Below the pieces are notes generated by a model. It searched no databases. It saw only the letters and a program-made list of their open reading frames with translations, and was not told where the DNA came from. The position numbers were made by a program, and so were the translations under genes. Positions 36,884 to 47,626 of a stretch of DNA of 64,000 bases are shown piece after piece (the first letter of the stretch is position 1; each line of letters begins with the position of its first letter). The stretch comes from Vibrio cidicii (GTDB lineage: Bacteria > Pseudomonadota > Gammaproteobacteria > Enterobacterales > Vibrionaceae), in the NCBI RefSeq assembly GCF_009763805.1, contig NZ_CP046804.1, forward strand, positions 2,232,001 through 2,296,000. The letters are read 5' to 3'.

Positions 36884-38542
36884 TTAGTTCAATTGAATTG
36901 GCGTTTTCTCAACAGTTTTTACCGCTGCATTCAAGGCTTCGTAGCGAAATTTGAAGGTATTCTCTGCGGGCACTAAATCGAGCACGTGGAACCTTTGCAA
37001 TTGCTCGCGAGTACGCTCGTTTGGACAGAGTAAATAGACCTCACAGTGTGCCTCCAGCGCATCTTTGATCGCGTTTTCCAGCGCTAATCCTACCGTTACA
37101 TCAATCATAGGTACGTCAGTCAAATCCAAAATCATCACTTCATACTCATTGATACTGGTATGTTGGCGGGAAATTGCTTTCGACACGCTGAAAATCATCG
37201 GTCCTGAAAGGTAGAAAAACAGTACCTTACTATTGGCTTTATCCAACAGCGCACGCTCACTGTCAGTCAGCGGCACATCATCGTCATCGGCGTCACTGAT
37301 CGCTTTCACTTGTTTGGCTTGCTCGCGGCTTAAGCGCTCAATCACTAGGATATTGGAGATAAACACCCCCAACCCGACCGCCGCGATCAAATCGACAAAC
37401 ACGGTCAGAAGCATCACGCCGTACATGATCGCCATCCCCTGCACGCTGACTTTGTGCGCGCGCTGGATAAAACTCCAATCGAGAATGCCAAAGCCGACAT
37501 AGACTGCAATCCCGGCGAGCACCGCCATCGGAATCGGAGCGGTCAGACCGCTCGCCACCAGTACCACTAGCGCTAAAATCAGCGCTCTTGCCACACCAGA
37601 GAGCGGTGAGCGAGCCCCTACCTGAATGTTCGTCACCGTGCCCATGGTCGCGCCAGCGCCGGGCAGCGCACCAAACAGCCCTGAGATCATGTTGGCCAAA
37701 CCTTGGCCGCGCAGTTCTTTGTCTGAGTCATGCTCTTTACGCGTCAGCGAATCACCAATGACCGCGGTGAGTAAGGTATCAATGCAACCCAAAGTTCCGA
37801 GTACCAGCGCATCAATCACCATAGTGGTAAAGAGTTCCGCGTCTAGTACAGGCACCACCAGCGATGGCAAACCCGTGGGAATCTCGCCAATGCGGCGAAT
37901 CTCTTCGCTATCAAACAGCATCACAGAAAGCAGCGTCACCGCCACCAGTGCCACCAACTGTGCAGGCACATACTTACGATATTGTTTGGGAAAGAAAAAC
38001 AGAATGCCTAAAGTCAGCAAGCCAAGAAACAGCTCGCCAAACTTCATATTAGCCAGTGTCGTGGGCAAGGCCGACAGCGTACCCATCACACCACCAGATG
38101 GCGCAGCATGGCCGAGTAGTGGCGACAGTTGCAGAATAATCAAGATGACGCCAATTCCCGACATAAAGCCGGAGATCACGCTATATGGCATCAGAGTGAT
38201 GTATTTCCCCAGCTTGAGCGTCCCGATGAGTATTTGAAACGCGCCTGCCATCATGACCACAGTAAAAGTCATGGCTATGCCAGACTCCGGATACTTGGCC
38301 ACCATACTGGTCAGCACTGCAGTCATGATCACCGTCATCGGGCCGGTCGGCTCAGAAATAAGCGTGGTCGAGCCACCGAACAGCGCAGCGAACAGGCCGA
38401 CCAATATGGCGCCCCACAGACCCGCTTCCGCTCCCGCACCAGAAGCCACCCCAAACGCCAGCGCCAGCGGCAGTGAGATAATTGCCGTGGTGACCCCACC
38501 AAACAGGTCTCCTTTGACGTTCATATCTGAAAAGCGTGACAT
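36884..38542 (-). CDS. SulP family anion transporter with STAS domain, probable bicarbonate transporter
   Basis: 552-residue membrane protein. It starts MSRFSDMNVKGDLFGGVTTA and has about 12-14 helices, with SEPTGPMTVIMTAV and GLFGALPGAGATMGTVTNIQ typical of SulP. A C-terminal STAS domain (about 435-545) contains MILDLTDVPMIDVTVGLALE. It is divergent from the beta-carbonic anhydrase gene with a shared 235-base promoter region. That pairing argues for bicarbonate uptake feeding, or fed by, CO2 hydration, as in BicA-like SulP proteins. Sulfate is the alternative substrate. Confidence 0.85.
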   Translation of the reverse strand: MSRFSDMNVKGDLFGGVTTAIISLPLALAFGVASGAGAEAGLWGAILVGLFAALFGGSTTLISEPTGPMTVIMTAVLTSMVAKYPESGIAMTFTVVMMAGAFQILIGTLKLGKYITLMPYSVISGFMSGIGVILIILQLSPLLGHAAPSGGVMGTLSALPTTLANMKFGELFLGLLTLGILFFFPKQYRKYVPAQLVALVAVTLLSVMLFDSEEIRRIGEIPTGLPSLVVPVLDAELFTTMVIDALVLGTLGCIDTLLTAVIGDSLTRKEHDSDKELRGQGLANMISGLFGALPGAGATMGTVTNIQVGARSPLSGVARALILALVVLVASGLTAPIPMAVLAGIAVYVGFGILDWSFIQRAHKVSVQGMAIMYGVMLLTVFVDLIAAVGLGVFISNILVIERLSREQAKQVKAISDADDDDVPLTDSERALLDKANSKVLFFYLSGPMIFSVSKAISRQHTSINEYEVMILDLTDVPMIDVTVGLALENAIKDALEAHCEVYLLCPNERTREQLQRFHVLDLVPAENTFKFRYEALNAAVKTVEKTPIQLN

Positions 38543-38777
38543 CTTCCCCTTCTTCCTCCAAATAAGCAGATAAATCGCAGCAAATTGCTTAAATCATCCA
38601 TCGGTACGATACGAGTCAGCGTGTTTTGCTTTCTCAACGATGTTTTAACGACGTTAGATGAAAAGTCTATAACGTTTGCTACTAAAACTCGTCAGATGAG
38701 TGCACTTGTCATCAATTAGTAAGAGAACGAAATTGTAACATTGTGTATAGTTGGTTGAATCGATTGAGGGAAGTAAG

Positions 38778-39446
38778 ATGCCAGAGTTAAAACAACTATT
38801 TGAAAACAATGCAAAGTGGTCAGATTCAATCAAGGCTGATCGGCCTGAATACTTTGCCAAGCTCGCACAAGGACAAAATCCAGACTTTCTCTGGATCGGC
38901 TGTGCGGATAGCCGAGTTCCCGCAGAGCGATTAACCGGCCTTTACTCTGGCGAACTATTCGTTCACCGCAACGTAGCAAACTTAGTAGTGCATACCGACC
39001 TCAACTGCTTATCGGTGGTGCAGTATGCGGTGGATGTGCTTCAGGTTAAGCACATCATTGTTTGCGGCCACTACGACTGCGGCGGGGTGAAAGCGAGTAT
39101 CAAAAATCCGAAACTCGGATTGATTAACAACTGGCTATTGCACATCCGCGATCTCTACTTAAAGCACCGCAGCTACTTAGACTTCATGCCTGAAGATCAA
39201 CGAGCGGATAAATTGGCAGAGCTTAACGTCGCAGAGCAGATCTACAACTTAGGTAACTCGACTATCTTGCAAAATGCATGGGAGCGAGGCCAAGAGATTG
39301 AGCTTCATGGCCTAGTGTACGGTATTGAGGATGGCCGTTTGGAATACCTTGGGGTGCGTTGTCACTCCAGCGACTGCGTAGAAACAACCTACGCAAGCTC
39401 ACTAGAAAAGATCCTCAACCCAGAGCACAAACTGCTGTGTCGTTAA
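38778..39446 (+). CDS. can: Beta-carbonic anhydrase
   Basis: 222-residue zinc enzyme interconverting CO2 and bicarbonate. Zinc ligands are visible in [11 protein letters not shown] (Cys, Asp) and CGHYDCGG (His, Cys). It closely matches E. coli Can, including [20 protein letters not shown]. The ATG at 38778 follows GAGGGAAG and fits the family N terminus better than the in-frame codon nine residues upstream. Confidence 0.95.
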   Translation: MPELKQLFENNAKWSDSIKADRPEYFAKLAQGQNPDFLWIGCADSRVPAERLTGLYSGELFVHRNVANLVVHTDLNCLSVVQYAVDVLQVKHIIVCGHYDCGGVKASIKNPKLGLINNWLLHIRDLYLKHRSYLDFMPEDQRADKLAELNVAEQIYNLGNSTILQNAWERGQEIELHGLVYGIEDGRLEYLGVRCHSSDCVETTYASSLEKILNPEHKLLCR

Positions 39447-39487
39447 GACGCAATTGCGTATACCCACCGATTCAAATCAAAGAAACG

Positions 39488-39519
39488 AAAAAACGCCCGT
39501 GTTCAGGGCGTTTTTTATT
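39488..39519. terminator. Bidirectional terminator between can and hpt
   Basis: AAAAAACGCCC / GGGCGTTTTTT stem between convergent genes. Confidence 0.9.
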
Positions 39520-39562
39520 GAAGATCACTTGCAAAGCTCTGCTCAAGCTTCTTTGCTGCCGC

Positions 39563-40093
39563 TTACTCCTGCGGAACCACTTTGCCGATAAACGGTAGGT
39601 GGCGATACTTCTGTGCGTAGTCGATACCGACACCAACGACGAACTCATCGGGAATTTCAAAACCAATCCAAGTCACATCGACAGGCACTTCACGACGAGT
39701 CGGTTTGTCGAGCAGCGTACAAATATGGATGGATTTAGGTTCACGTAGCGATAAGATCTCTTTGATTTTGCTCAGCGTGTTACCCGTATCGATGATGTCT
39801 TCGACGATCAACACGTCTTTACCTTTAATGTCATCATCTAAGTCTTTAAGAATACGGACATCACGTGAGCTCTCCATGGTGTTGCCATAGCTTGATGCCG
39901 TCATAAAATCGACTTGGTGTGTCAGGTTGATTGCGCGCGCTAGATCGGCCATAAATACAAAAGAGCCGCGCAGTAAGCCAACCAGGACCAAATCTTCACT
40001 ACCTTGATAATGCGCCGTGATCTGCTTGCCTAATTCACGAATACGTTCCTGAACAGTCTGCTCAGAAATCATTACTTCTACTGTATGCTTCAT
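39563..40093 (-). CDS. hpt: Hypoxanthine phosphoribosyltransferase
   Basis: 176-residue purine salvage enzyme. The PRPP-binding motif reads [16 protein letters not shown], and [18 protein letters not shown] lies near the N terminus. It ends [13 protein letters not shown], typical of the family. The E. coli hpt-can arrangement is kept, with genes convergent here. Confidence 0.93.
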   Translation of the reverse strand: MKHTVEVMISEQTVQERIRELGKQITAHYQGSEDLVLVGLLRGSFVFMADLARAINLTHQVDFMTASSYGNTMESSRDVRILKDLDDDIKGKDVLIVEDIIDTGNTLSKIKEILSLREPKSIHICTLLDKPTRREVPVDVTWIGFEIPDEFVVGVGIDYAQKYRHLPFIGKVVPQE

Positions 40094-40484
40094 ACTGTGC
40101 TCAATCTTTTTTGTTGGGAATGGCGACGTTTTTCAGCCTTAAGCGGCTAAGCGCAAATCTCGCGCAAACGTTCACTTGAATCTGGCGCGTAGTGTAACAC
40201 TCCCACCCTCAATCTTTAAGCCCTGCGAGGCAGATCTTTTTATCTGCTTGTTACTACTCAACAAAATAAGACGTAGAGAGACATTGGTACCAAATCGGTA
40301 AAGTTTTCGCTAAAAATGTTATCAACATTGACATTACTGTCTATTTCTTGGGCATAATTTGTTGACCCGAAGCATATGCACCATTACACTCATGATGCTT
40401 AGAGCAATTATTAAAAAAATCAATAGGGACTAACGTTCCGAATAACTTTTTATACATACCAACTCATTGGCAAGGAATCTAATT
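40094..40484 (+). promoter_or_regulatory. smcR promoter and 5' leader with possible Qrr pairing site
   Basis: This 391-base gap holds the hpt promoter on the left and the smcR promoter and leader on the right. TTGACA at 40328-40333 with a CATAAT-like -10 at 40353-40358 (spacing 18-19) could start transcription. The leader segment ATCAATAGGGACTAACG (40420-40436) resembles the part of luxR/hapR leaders bound by Qrr sRNAs, whose conserved core is complementary to ACTAAC. Pairing is inferred from memory of related leaders. No gene is seen in the gap. Confidence 0.45.
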
Positions 40485-41100
40485 ATGGACTCAATAGCAA
40501 AGAGACCTCGAACTCGTTTATCTCCACTGAAACGTAAACAACAACTGATGGAAATCGCACTGGAAGTGTTTGCTCGTCGTGGCATCGGCCGCGGTGGTCA
40601 CGCAGACATCGCCGAGATTGCGCAGGTTTCTGTCGCCACCGTATTTAACTATTTCCCGACCCGTGAAGATCTGGTTGATGAAGTGCTCAATCATGTCGTG
40701 CGTCAGTTTTCAAACTTCCTGTCCGATAACATTGACCTCGACATTCACGCGCAAGATAACCTCAAAAACATCACTAACGCGATGATTGAACTGGTGACTC
40801 AAGACTGTCATTGGCTCAAAGTGTGGTTTGAATGGAGCGCATCAACGCGTGATGAAGTATGGCCACTATTTGTCACCACCAACCGCACTAACCAACTGCT
40901 GGTACAGAACATGTTTGTTTCGCGCCATCGAGCGTGGCGAAGTGTGTGATAAACACAGCCCGGAAGATTTGGCGAATATGTTCCTTGGCATCTGCTACTC
41001 ACTGTTTGTGCAAGCCAACCGTGCCAAGAGCGAAGCGGAACTGACCAAACTGGTCAACAGCTACCTGCAAATGCTTTGCATCTATAAGGGTGAGAGCTAA
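40485..41100 (+). CDS. smcR: Quorum-sensing master regulator SmcR/LuxR/HapR (apparent 1-base frameshift)
   Basis: TetR-family regulator controlling the high-cell-density programme in vibrios. The HTH region has RRGIGRGGHADIAEIAQVSV and TVFNYFPTREDLVDEVLNHV, near-identical to LuxR and HapR. The ligand/dimer domain has HWLKVWFEWSASTRDEVWPL. The frame breaks at GTTTC 40917-40921 (after residue ~145). Removing one T gives MFVRAIERGEVCDKH and a full 204-residue protein ending LQMLCIYKGES. Natural hapR loss-of-function frameshifts are well known in V. cholerae, so a real mutation must be considered. The break is in the same GAAC/GTTC motif as nine others, so an artifact is more likely. Confidence 0.92.
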
Positions 41101-41107
41101 ACAGTGC

Positions 41108-41168
41108 CTAGGTGCTAGGTGCTAGGTGCTAGGTGCTAGGTGCTAGGTGCTAGGTGCTAGGTGCTAGG
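41108..41168. repeat. Heptamer tandem repeat (CTAGGTG), 8 copies plus CTAGG
   Basis: Eight perfect head-to-tail copies of CTAGGTG, beginning eight bases after the smcR stop codon, then a partial CTAGG. The unit length of 7 is out of register with codons. A second array of the same unit (12 copies) occurs at 56618. Copy number differs, as expected for a slippage-prone locus. Confidence 0.97.
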
Positions 41169-41176
41169 AATAGTTT

Positions 41177-41207
41177 AAGGTTGATACTCGGGTATCAACC
41201 TTTTTTA
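41177..41207 (+). terminator. Terminator of smcR, after the heptamer array
   Basis: AAGGTTGATAC / GTATCAACCTT stem and TTTTTTATTT. Closely similar in sequence and placement to the terminator after the other heptamer array (56714). Confidence 0.88.
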
Positions 41208-41250
41208 TTTCCGCAGGAAATTGCTCTGTTTAGCAATCAATGAAAGCCAT

Positions 41251-41281
41251 AAAAAAACCGCTGAACAATCAGCGGTTTTTA
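41251..41281 (-). terminator. Terminator of lpd
   Basis: AAAAACCGCTGA / TCAGCGGTTTTT stem with A and T runs, just past the lpd stop. Confidence 0.88.
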
Positions 41282-41300
41282 TCATTTGGCGCTCAGAAAG

Positions 41301-42728
41301 CTATTTTTTCTTTTTCGCTTTGGCGTTTGGCAGATCAGTGATCGTGCCTTCAAACACTTCAGCAGCCAGACCCACAGACTCGTGCAGAGTTGGGTGAGCG
41401 TGGATGGTCAGAGCGATGTCTTCTGCATCACAGCCCATCTCGATAGCAAGGCCGATTTCGCCCAGTAGTTCGCCACCGTTAGTACCCACGATAGCACCAC
41501 CGATAACGCGGTGAGTCTCTTTATCAAAGATCAGCTTAGTCATACCATCAGCACAGTCAGACGCGATTGCACGGCCTGATGCAGCCCAAGGGAAGGTGGC
41601 AACTTCGTAGTTAATGCCTTCTGCTTTCGCTTCTTTCTCAGTCTTGCCAACCCATGCCACTTCTGGCTCGGTGTAGGCAATTGAAGGAATCACTTTAGGA
41701 TCGAAGTAGTGCTTCTTACCCGAGATCACTTCTGCCGCTACGTGGCCTTCATGTACACCTTTGTGCGCCAACATTGGTTGGCCAACGATGTCACCGATGG
41801 CGAAAATGTGCGGAACGTTAGTGCGCATTTGCTTGTCAACGTTGATAAAACCACGCTCATCCACTTCCAAGCCTGCTTTTTCAGCATCCAGCAGTTTACC
41901 GTTTGGTACACGACCGATAGCCACTAGAACCGCGTCGTAACGTTCAGCTTCCGCTGGGGCTTTTTTGCCTTCCATGGAAACGTAGATACCGTCTTCTTTC
42001 GCTTCAACGGCCGTTACTTTGGTTTCCAACATCAGGTTAAACTTATCTTTGATGCGCTTGGTATAGACTTTAACCATATCTTTATCCGCAGCAGGGATAA
42101 GTTGGTCAAACATCTCAACCACATCAATTTTAGAGCCTAGTGAATGGTAAACCGTCGCCATTTCCAGACCAATGATACCACCGCCCATGATCAGCAGTTT
42201 TCCAGGAACTTCTTTCAGTTCCAGAGCGTCTGTTGAATCCCAAATACGTGGGTCTTCATGAGGAATAAATGGCAGTTTAATTGGGCGAGAACCGGCTGCA
42301 ACGATGGCGTTGTCGAAGTTAACCACGGTTTTACCGTCTTCGCCTTCCACTTCAATCGTGTTAGGGCCAGTGAACTTACCAAAACCGTTAACCACGTTCA
42401 CTTTACGCATCTTAGCCATACCGCCAAGACCGCCAGTCAGTTGATTAATTACTTTTTCTTTCCACAGACGGATCTTGTCGATGTCTGTTTGCGGTTCGCC
42501 AAATACGATGCCGTGCTCAGCCAGCGCTTTAGCTTCTTCGATAACTTTAGCTACGTGCAGTAATGCTTTCGATGGGATACAACCCACGTTCAGACACACA
42601 CCACCAAGAGTGTTGTAACGTTCGATAAGAACAGTGTCCAGACCTAAGTCTGCACAGCGGAATGCAGCGGAGTAACCAGCAGGACCGGCACCAAGTACTA
42701 CCACCTGGGCTTTAATTTCTTTGCTCAT
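41301..42728 (-). CDS. lpd: Dihydrolipoyl dehydrogenase (E3)
   Basis: 475-residue FAD enzyme shared by the pyruvate and 2-oxoglutarate dehydrogenase complexes. N-terminal FAD site VVLGAGPAGYSAAFRCADLG, redox disulfide GGVCLNVGCIPSKALL, NAD site IMGGGIIGLEMATVYHSLGS and the C-terminal active-site His/Glu in HAHPTLHESVG are all seen. Downstream of aceF with a 255-base gap containing a hairpin and presumably its own promoter, as in E. coli. Confidence 0.96.
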   Translation of the reverse strand: MSKEIKAQVVVLGAGPAGYSAAFRCADLGLDTVLIERYNTLGGVCLNVGCIPSKALLHVAKVIEEAKALAEHGIVFGEPQTDIDKIRLWKEKVINQLTGGLGGMAKMRKVNVVNGFGKFTGPNTIEVEGEDGKTVVNFDNAIVAAGSRPIKLPFIPHEDPRIWDSTDALELKEVPGKLLIMGGGIIGLEMATVYHSLGSKIDVVEMFDQLIPAADKDMVKVYTKRIKDKFNLMLETKVTAVEAKEDGIYVSMEGKKAPAEAERYDAVLVAIGRVPNGKLLDAEKAGLEVDERGFINVDKQMRTNVPHIFAIGDIVGQPMLAHKGVHEGHVAAEVISGKKHYFDPKVIPSIAYTEPEVAWVGKTEKEAKAEGINYEVATFPWAASGRAIASDCADGMTKLIFDKETHRVIGGAIVGTNGGELLGEIGLAIEMGCDAEDIALTIHAHPTLHESVGLAAEVFEGTITDLPNAKAKKKK

Positions 42729-42949
42729 TTTGACCTCTTGTAGTCATTATCCCTAACAGGCTGAGTGAGTTTTGATTTTTTGTTTAAGAGTGGTTTGTTT
42801 TAAACATTTTTTCAGACCGCCAACAGTTTACAGAGATGTTAATGGTGTGAAAAGTAAATCAATTTAGCCTGTGAGCCAGACGACAATTCAGTGCATAAAA
42901 AGCCAATTGAGAACGGCGATTCACCAAATTGTCAGACAATTCTATTAAC

Positions 42950-42972
42950 AGAGGCGGCATAAGGCCGCCTCT
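42950..42972 (-). terminator. Hairpin between aceF and lpd
   Basis: AGAGGCGGC / GCCGCCTCT perfect stem 12 bases past the aceF stop, with only a weak T stretch. Probably partial termination, leaving lpd to be also read from aceEF. Confidence 0.65.
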
Positions 42973-42983
42973 GGAGTTTTCTA

Positions 42984-44898
42984 TTACAGAACCAAACGGC
43001 GAATGTCAGACAGACACTCGTTTAGGTAAGTAATGAAACGCGCACCTTCAGCGCCATCGATCACACGGTGGTCGTAAGACAGAGACAGAGGAAGTTGCAG
43101 ACGTGGAGCAAACTCTTTGCCGTTCCACACTGGCTTGATCTCAGACTTAGACACGCCAAGGATACCCACTTCTGGTGCGTTCACGATTGGTGTGAATGCG
43201 GTGCCGCCGATACCACCCAGACTTGAGATGGTGAAACAGCCGCCTTGCATGTCTGCCGCCGTCAGTTTACCTGCACGTGCTTTCTTCGATACAACGGCCA
43301 GCTCTTCAGACAGCTCGTAGATACCTTTCTTGTTCACGTCTTTGAATACAGGAACAACCAGACCGTTTGGTGTATCGACTGCGATACCGATGTTCACATA
43401 TTTCTTCAGGATCAGGCTCTCACCGTCTTCAGACAGAGAAGAGTTGAACGCAGGGAACGCTTCCAGCGCTTTTGCCGCAGCTTTCATGATGAACACCAGT
43501 GGCGTGATCTTCATGCCTGAATCTTTCTTCGCTTCGATCGCGTTTCTGCTCTTTACGGAATGCTTCTAGCTCAGTGATGTCTGCGTTATCCCACTGTGTA
43601 ACGTGCGGGATCATCACCCAGTTACGGTGCAGGTTCGCGCCAGAGATCTTCTTAATGCGAGACAGTGGCTGAATTTCAGTTTCACCGAACTTGCTGAAGT
43701 CCACTTTTGGCCAAGGTAGCAGACCTAGTGCCGCGCCGTCGCCTTTGCCAGATGCTGCTGATGCGGCACCTGATTCCAGACGTTTCAGAGCTTCTTTCAC
43801 GTAGTTCTGAACATCTTCTTTCAGAATACGGCTCTTACGGCCTGAACCTTTCACTTTAGACAGGTTAACGCCGAATTCACGCGCTAGGCGACGAACCACT
43901 GGAGACGCGTGTGCGTACTCGTTGTTTTCTTGGAAGTCACCCGTTGCCGCTGCAGGCGCTGCCGCCGCTGGAGCTTCAACTTTCGGTGCCGCTGCTGCTG
44001 GAGCTGCTGCCTGAGCTGGTGCTGAGACTGCTGCCGGCGCTGCGCCGGCCACCGGAGTGCCGGCCACTTCAAACACCATGATCAGTGAGCCAGTTGACAC
44101 TTTATCGCCAGCTGCAACTTTGATTTCTTTAACCGTACCAGCAAATGGAGCAGGTACTTCCATAGAAGCTTTGTCACCTTCAACAGTAATCAGAGATTGC
44201 TCTTCAGTTACTGTATCGCCAACCGCGACCATGATTTCGGTCACTTCAACTTCGTCGCCACCGATATCTGGAACGTTAACTTCTTTCAGTGCTGCAACGG
44301 CTGGAGCCGCCGCTGGCGCTGCTGCAACTGGTGCAGGAGCGGCCGCACCTGAACCTGCCACTTCAAAGATCATCACTAGTGAGCCAGTTGATACTTTATC
44401 GCCAGTTGCAACTTTGATTTCTTTTAGCGTACCCGCGAATGGCGCTGGCACTTCCATTGAAGCTTTATCACCTTCTACTGTGAGTAGAGATTGCTCTTCA
44501 GCGATTGAATCGCCAACGGCAACCATGATTTCAGTCACTTCAACTTCGTCGCCACCGATGTCCGGTACACAAACTTCTTTTAGTTCACTTGCTGCTGCAG
44601 GTGCGGCTACCGGAGCTGCTTCTGCCGCTGGAGCTGGTGCAGCCGCTGCTGCACCTTCCGCTTCAGCTACTGTTTCAAATAGCATAATCAGTGAGCCAGT
44701 CGTTACTTTGTCGCCAGCCACTACTTTGATTTCTTTAACAGTACCTGCCTGAGACGCTGGAACTTCCATAGAAGCTTTGTCGCCTTCAACAGTAATCAGA
44801 GATTGTTCTTCTTCAACCTTGTCGCCTACGCTTACAAGAATCTCAGTAACTTCAACCTCGTCTGCACCGATATCTGGTACGTAAATTTCGATAGCCAT
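42984..44898 (-). CDS. aceF: Pyruvate dehydrogenase E2, dihydrolipoyl acetyltransferase (apparent 1-base frameshift)
   Basis: Core of the pyruvate dehydrogenase complex. Three lipoyl domains (about residues 1-76, 107-181, 205-280) carry lipoyl lysines 41, 145 and 243, each in EGDKASMEV. They are joined by Ala/Pro-rich linkers. An E1/E3-binding domain (about 327-362, [19 protein letters not shown]) and the acetyltransferase domain follow, with the active-site stretch [13 protein letters not shown] near the end. The break is GTTTC at 43542-43546 (sense GAAAC). One A removed joins [20 protein letters not shown] and gives 637 residues. The catalytic domain lies beyond the break, so a true frameshift would inactivate the complex. 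Starts 17 bases after aceE. Confidence 0.94.
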
Positions 44899-44915
44899 GC
44901 TTTTCCTACCTTCAA

Positions 44916-47576
44916 TTAAGCGTATAGCGGGTTTGTTTTTTCAGTGTCGATGTTGAATTTCTTGATAGCTTCCGCCACCACAGATTTCTCAACTTCGCCA
45001 CGTTGCGCTAGTTCGTTTAGAGCTGCAACAACCACGTAGCCTGCGTTCACTTCGAAGTGACGACGTAGGTTCTCACGGCTGTCTGAGCGACCGAAACCGT
45101 CAGTACCCAGTACTTTGTAAGACTCAGCAGGAATGAACGCGCGAACTTGGTCAGCGTAGTTCTTCATGTAGTCGGTTGCAGCGATGGCTGGTTCAGTACC
45201 CATGACTGAAGCGATGTAAGGTACTTTCGCTTCTGCTTCTGGGTGAAGCATGTTGTAACGCTCACACGCCTGACCGTCACGAGCCAGTTCGTTGAACGAG
45301 GTTACCGAGTAAACATCAGAGGCGATGCCGTATTCTTCGCTCAGGATAACAGCCGCTTTACGTACTTCGTTCATGATAGTACCTGAGCTCATCAGCTGAA
45401 CTTTACCTTTAGAACCAGACAGAGTTTCCAGCTTGTAGATACCTTTACGGATACCTTCTTCAGCGCCTTCTGGCATTGCTGGCATTGCGTAGTTTTCGTT
45501 CATCAGCGTTAGGTAGTAGAACACGTTCTCTTGATCGCCGTACATACGACGGATACCGTCTTGCATGATAACCGCAACTTCGTAAGCAAAAGTCGGATCG
45601 TAAGAGATACAGTTTGGTACTGTGCCCGCCAGAATGTGCGAGTGACCATCTTCGTGCTGCAGACCTTCACCGTTCAGAGTGGTACGACCTGCTGTTGCGC
45701 CCAGTAGGAAACCACGAGCTTGTTGGTCACCTGCCATCCATGCCATGTCGCCAACACGTTGGAAACCGAACATAGAGTAGTAGATGTAGAACGGGATCAT
45801 CGGCAGGTTGTTGGTGCTGTATGACGTTGCAGCAGCAACCCATGAAGACATAGCACCCAGCTCGTTGATACCTTCTTGCAGTACCTGACCAGACGTTGCT
45901 TCTTTGTAGTAAGAAACGATATCGCGATCTTGAGGGGTATAATTCTGACCGTGTGGGTTGTAAATACCGATTTGACGGAATAGACCTTCCATACCGAAAG
46001 TACGCGCTTCATCAGCGATGATAGGAACGATGTTCTTACCAATGTTTTTGTCTTTCAACAAGATGTTCAGTGCACGCACGTAAGCCATCGTTGAAGAGAT
46101 TTCACGTTTCTGCTCTTCCAGAAGCGGTTTGAACTCTTCCAGTTCTGGAATAACCAGTTCCTGAGTGAAGTTAGGCAGACGCTGTGGCGTGTAACCGTGC
46201 AGCGCTTTACGACGAGCGTGCAGGTATTCGTATTCTTTCGAACCTTCTTCCAGTTTCAGGTAAGGCAGTTTGTTCACTTCTTCGTCAGAGATCAGATCTT
46301 GCAGGCCAAGACGGTTACGCATCGCTAGTACGTGCGTCATATCCATCTTCTTCACTTGGTGTGCAATGTTCTTACCTTCTGCCGCTTCACCCATGCCGTA
46401 ACCTTTAACGGTTTTCGCAAGGATAACGGTTGGACGACCATTGGTCTCTTGTGCGTTCTTGAACGCCGCGTACAGTTTAGAAGACTCGTGACCGCCGCGT
46501 TTCAGCGCGAAGATCTCATCGTCAGTCATGTCAGCAACAAGAGCCGCTGTCTCTGGGTATTTACCGAAGAAATGCTCACGAACGTAAGCGCCATCTTTCG
46601 CTTTGAACGTTTGGTAGTCGCCGTCGATGGTTTCGTTCATCAGTTGCAGCAGTTTACCTGTAGTGTCTTTCGCCAGCAGTTTATCCCAGCCGTTACCCCA
46701 GATAACTTTCACCACGTTCCAGCCAGCACCTTTGAACAGACCTTCCAGTTCTTGGATGATCTTGCCGTTACCCATTACTGGGCCGTCCAGACGCTGCAGG
46801 TTACAGTTGATAAGGAAACACAGGTTGTCCAGTTTTTCACGTGCAGCGAAAGAGATCGCACCGCGTGATTCTGGCTCATCCATCTCACCGTCACCTAGGA
46901 ACGCATAAACGCGCTGCTCTGAGGTGTCTTTCATACCACGGCCTTCCAGATACTTGAGGAAGCGGGCTTGGTAGATGGCAGAAATTGGACCCAGACCCAT
47001 AGATACGGTTGGGAATTGCCAGAATTCAGGCATCAATTTCGGGTGTGGGTAAGAAGGAATGCCTTTGCCATCCACTTCTTGACGGAAGTTGTCTAGCTGC
47101 TCTTCAGTCAGGCGGCCTTCAACGAAAGCACGCGCGTAAATCCCTGGAGAAATATGACCTTGGTAGTAAACCAAATCGCCACCATCTTTTTCGTTAGGAG
47201 CACGGAAGAAGTGGTTGAAACATGTCTCATAGAACGCCGCTGACGACTGGAATGACGCCATATGGCCGCCCAGATCCAAATCTTTCTTCGATGCACGAAG
47301 AACGATCATAATTGCGTTCCAGCGAATGATTGAACGAATACGGCGTTCGATCGTAGTGTCACCTGGGTAAGCTGGTTCTTGGGCTGCAGGAATCGTGTTG
47401 ATGTAGTTGGTTGTGATGCCGGTTGGCATATCAACACCGTCTAGACGTGCTTTTTCCAGAACTTCTTCAAGTAGGAACTGCGCACGCTCTACGCCTTCTT
47501 CACGTACAACTGACTCAAGCGCGGCTAACCACTCCTGAGTTTCCAGTGCATCTACGTCATGCTTCATGTCAGACAT
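44916..47576 (-). CDS. aceE: Pyruvate dehydrogenase E1 component
   Basis: 886-residue thiamin-diphosphate enzyme that decarboxylates pyruvate and acetylates the lipoyl group of AceF. The ThDP motif begins [16 protein letters not shown] and runs to the Asn-rich [12 protein letters not shown]. Aligns by eye with E. coli AceE along its length (same size, ends [13 protein letters not shown]). In the pdhR-aceE-aceF operon, 50 bases after pdhR. No anomalies. Confidence 0.97.
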   Translation of the reverse strand: MSDMKHDVDALETQEWLAALESVVREEGVERAQFLLEEVLEKARLDGVDMPTGITTNYINTIPAAQEPAYPGDTTIERRIRSIIRWNAIMIVLRASKKDLDLGGHMASFQSSAAFYETCFNHFFRAPNEKDGGDLVYYQGHISPGIYARAFVEGRLTEEQLDNFRQEVDGKGIPSYPHPKLMPEFWQFPTVSMGLGPISAIYQARFLKYLEGRGMKDTSEQRVYAFLGDGEMDEPESRGAISFAAREKLDNLCFLINCNLQRLDGPVMGNGKIIQELEGLFKGAGWNVVKVIWGNGWDKLLAKDTTGKLLQLMNETIDGDYQTFKAKDGAYVREHFFGKYPETAALVADMTDDEIFALKRGGHESSKLYAAFKNAQETNGRPTVILAKTVKGYGMGEAAEGKNIAHQVKKMDMTHVLAMRNRLGLQDLISDEEVNKLPYLKLEEGSKEYEYLHARRKALHGYTPQRLPNFTQELVIPELEEFKPLLEEQKREISSTMAYVRALNILLKDKNIGKNIVPIIADEARTFGMEGLFRQIGIYNPHGQNYTPQDRDIVSYYKEATSGQVLQEGINELGAMSSWVAAATSYSTNNLPMIPFYIYYSMFGFQRVGDMAWMAGDQQARGFLLGATAGRTTLNGEGLQHEDGHSHILAGTVPNCISYDPTFAYEVAVIMQDGIRRMYGDQENVFYYLTLMNENYAMPAMPEGAEEGIRKGIYKLETLSGSKGKVQLMSSGTIMNEVRKAAVILSEEYGIASDVYSVTSFNELARDGQACERYNMLHPEAEAKVPYIASVMGTEPAIAATDYMKNYADQVRAFIPAESYKVLGTDGFGRSDSRENLRRHFEVNAGYVVVAALNELAQRGEVEKSVVAEAIKKFNIDTEKTNPLYA

Positions 47577-47626
47577 GGCGATCTATCCTTCTGTTGGTTG
47601 GATCTAGTTTGAATCGCAATGAACCA

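Noticed and set aside
38543..38777. Small RNA or riboswitch between the SulP gene and can
   Set aside because: No stable conserved structure or recognisable motif seen; best treated as a divergent promoter region.
41108..41168. CRISPR array
   Set aside because: Unit is 7 bases with no spacers; it is a simple tandem repeat.
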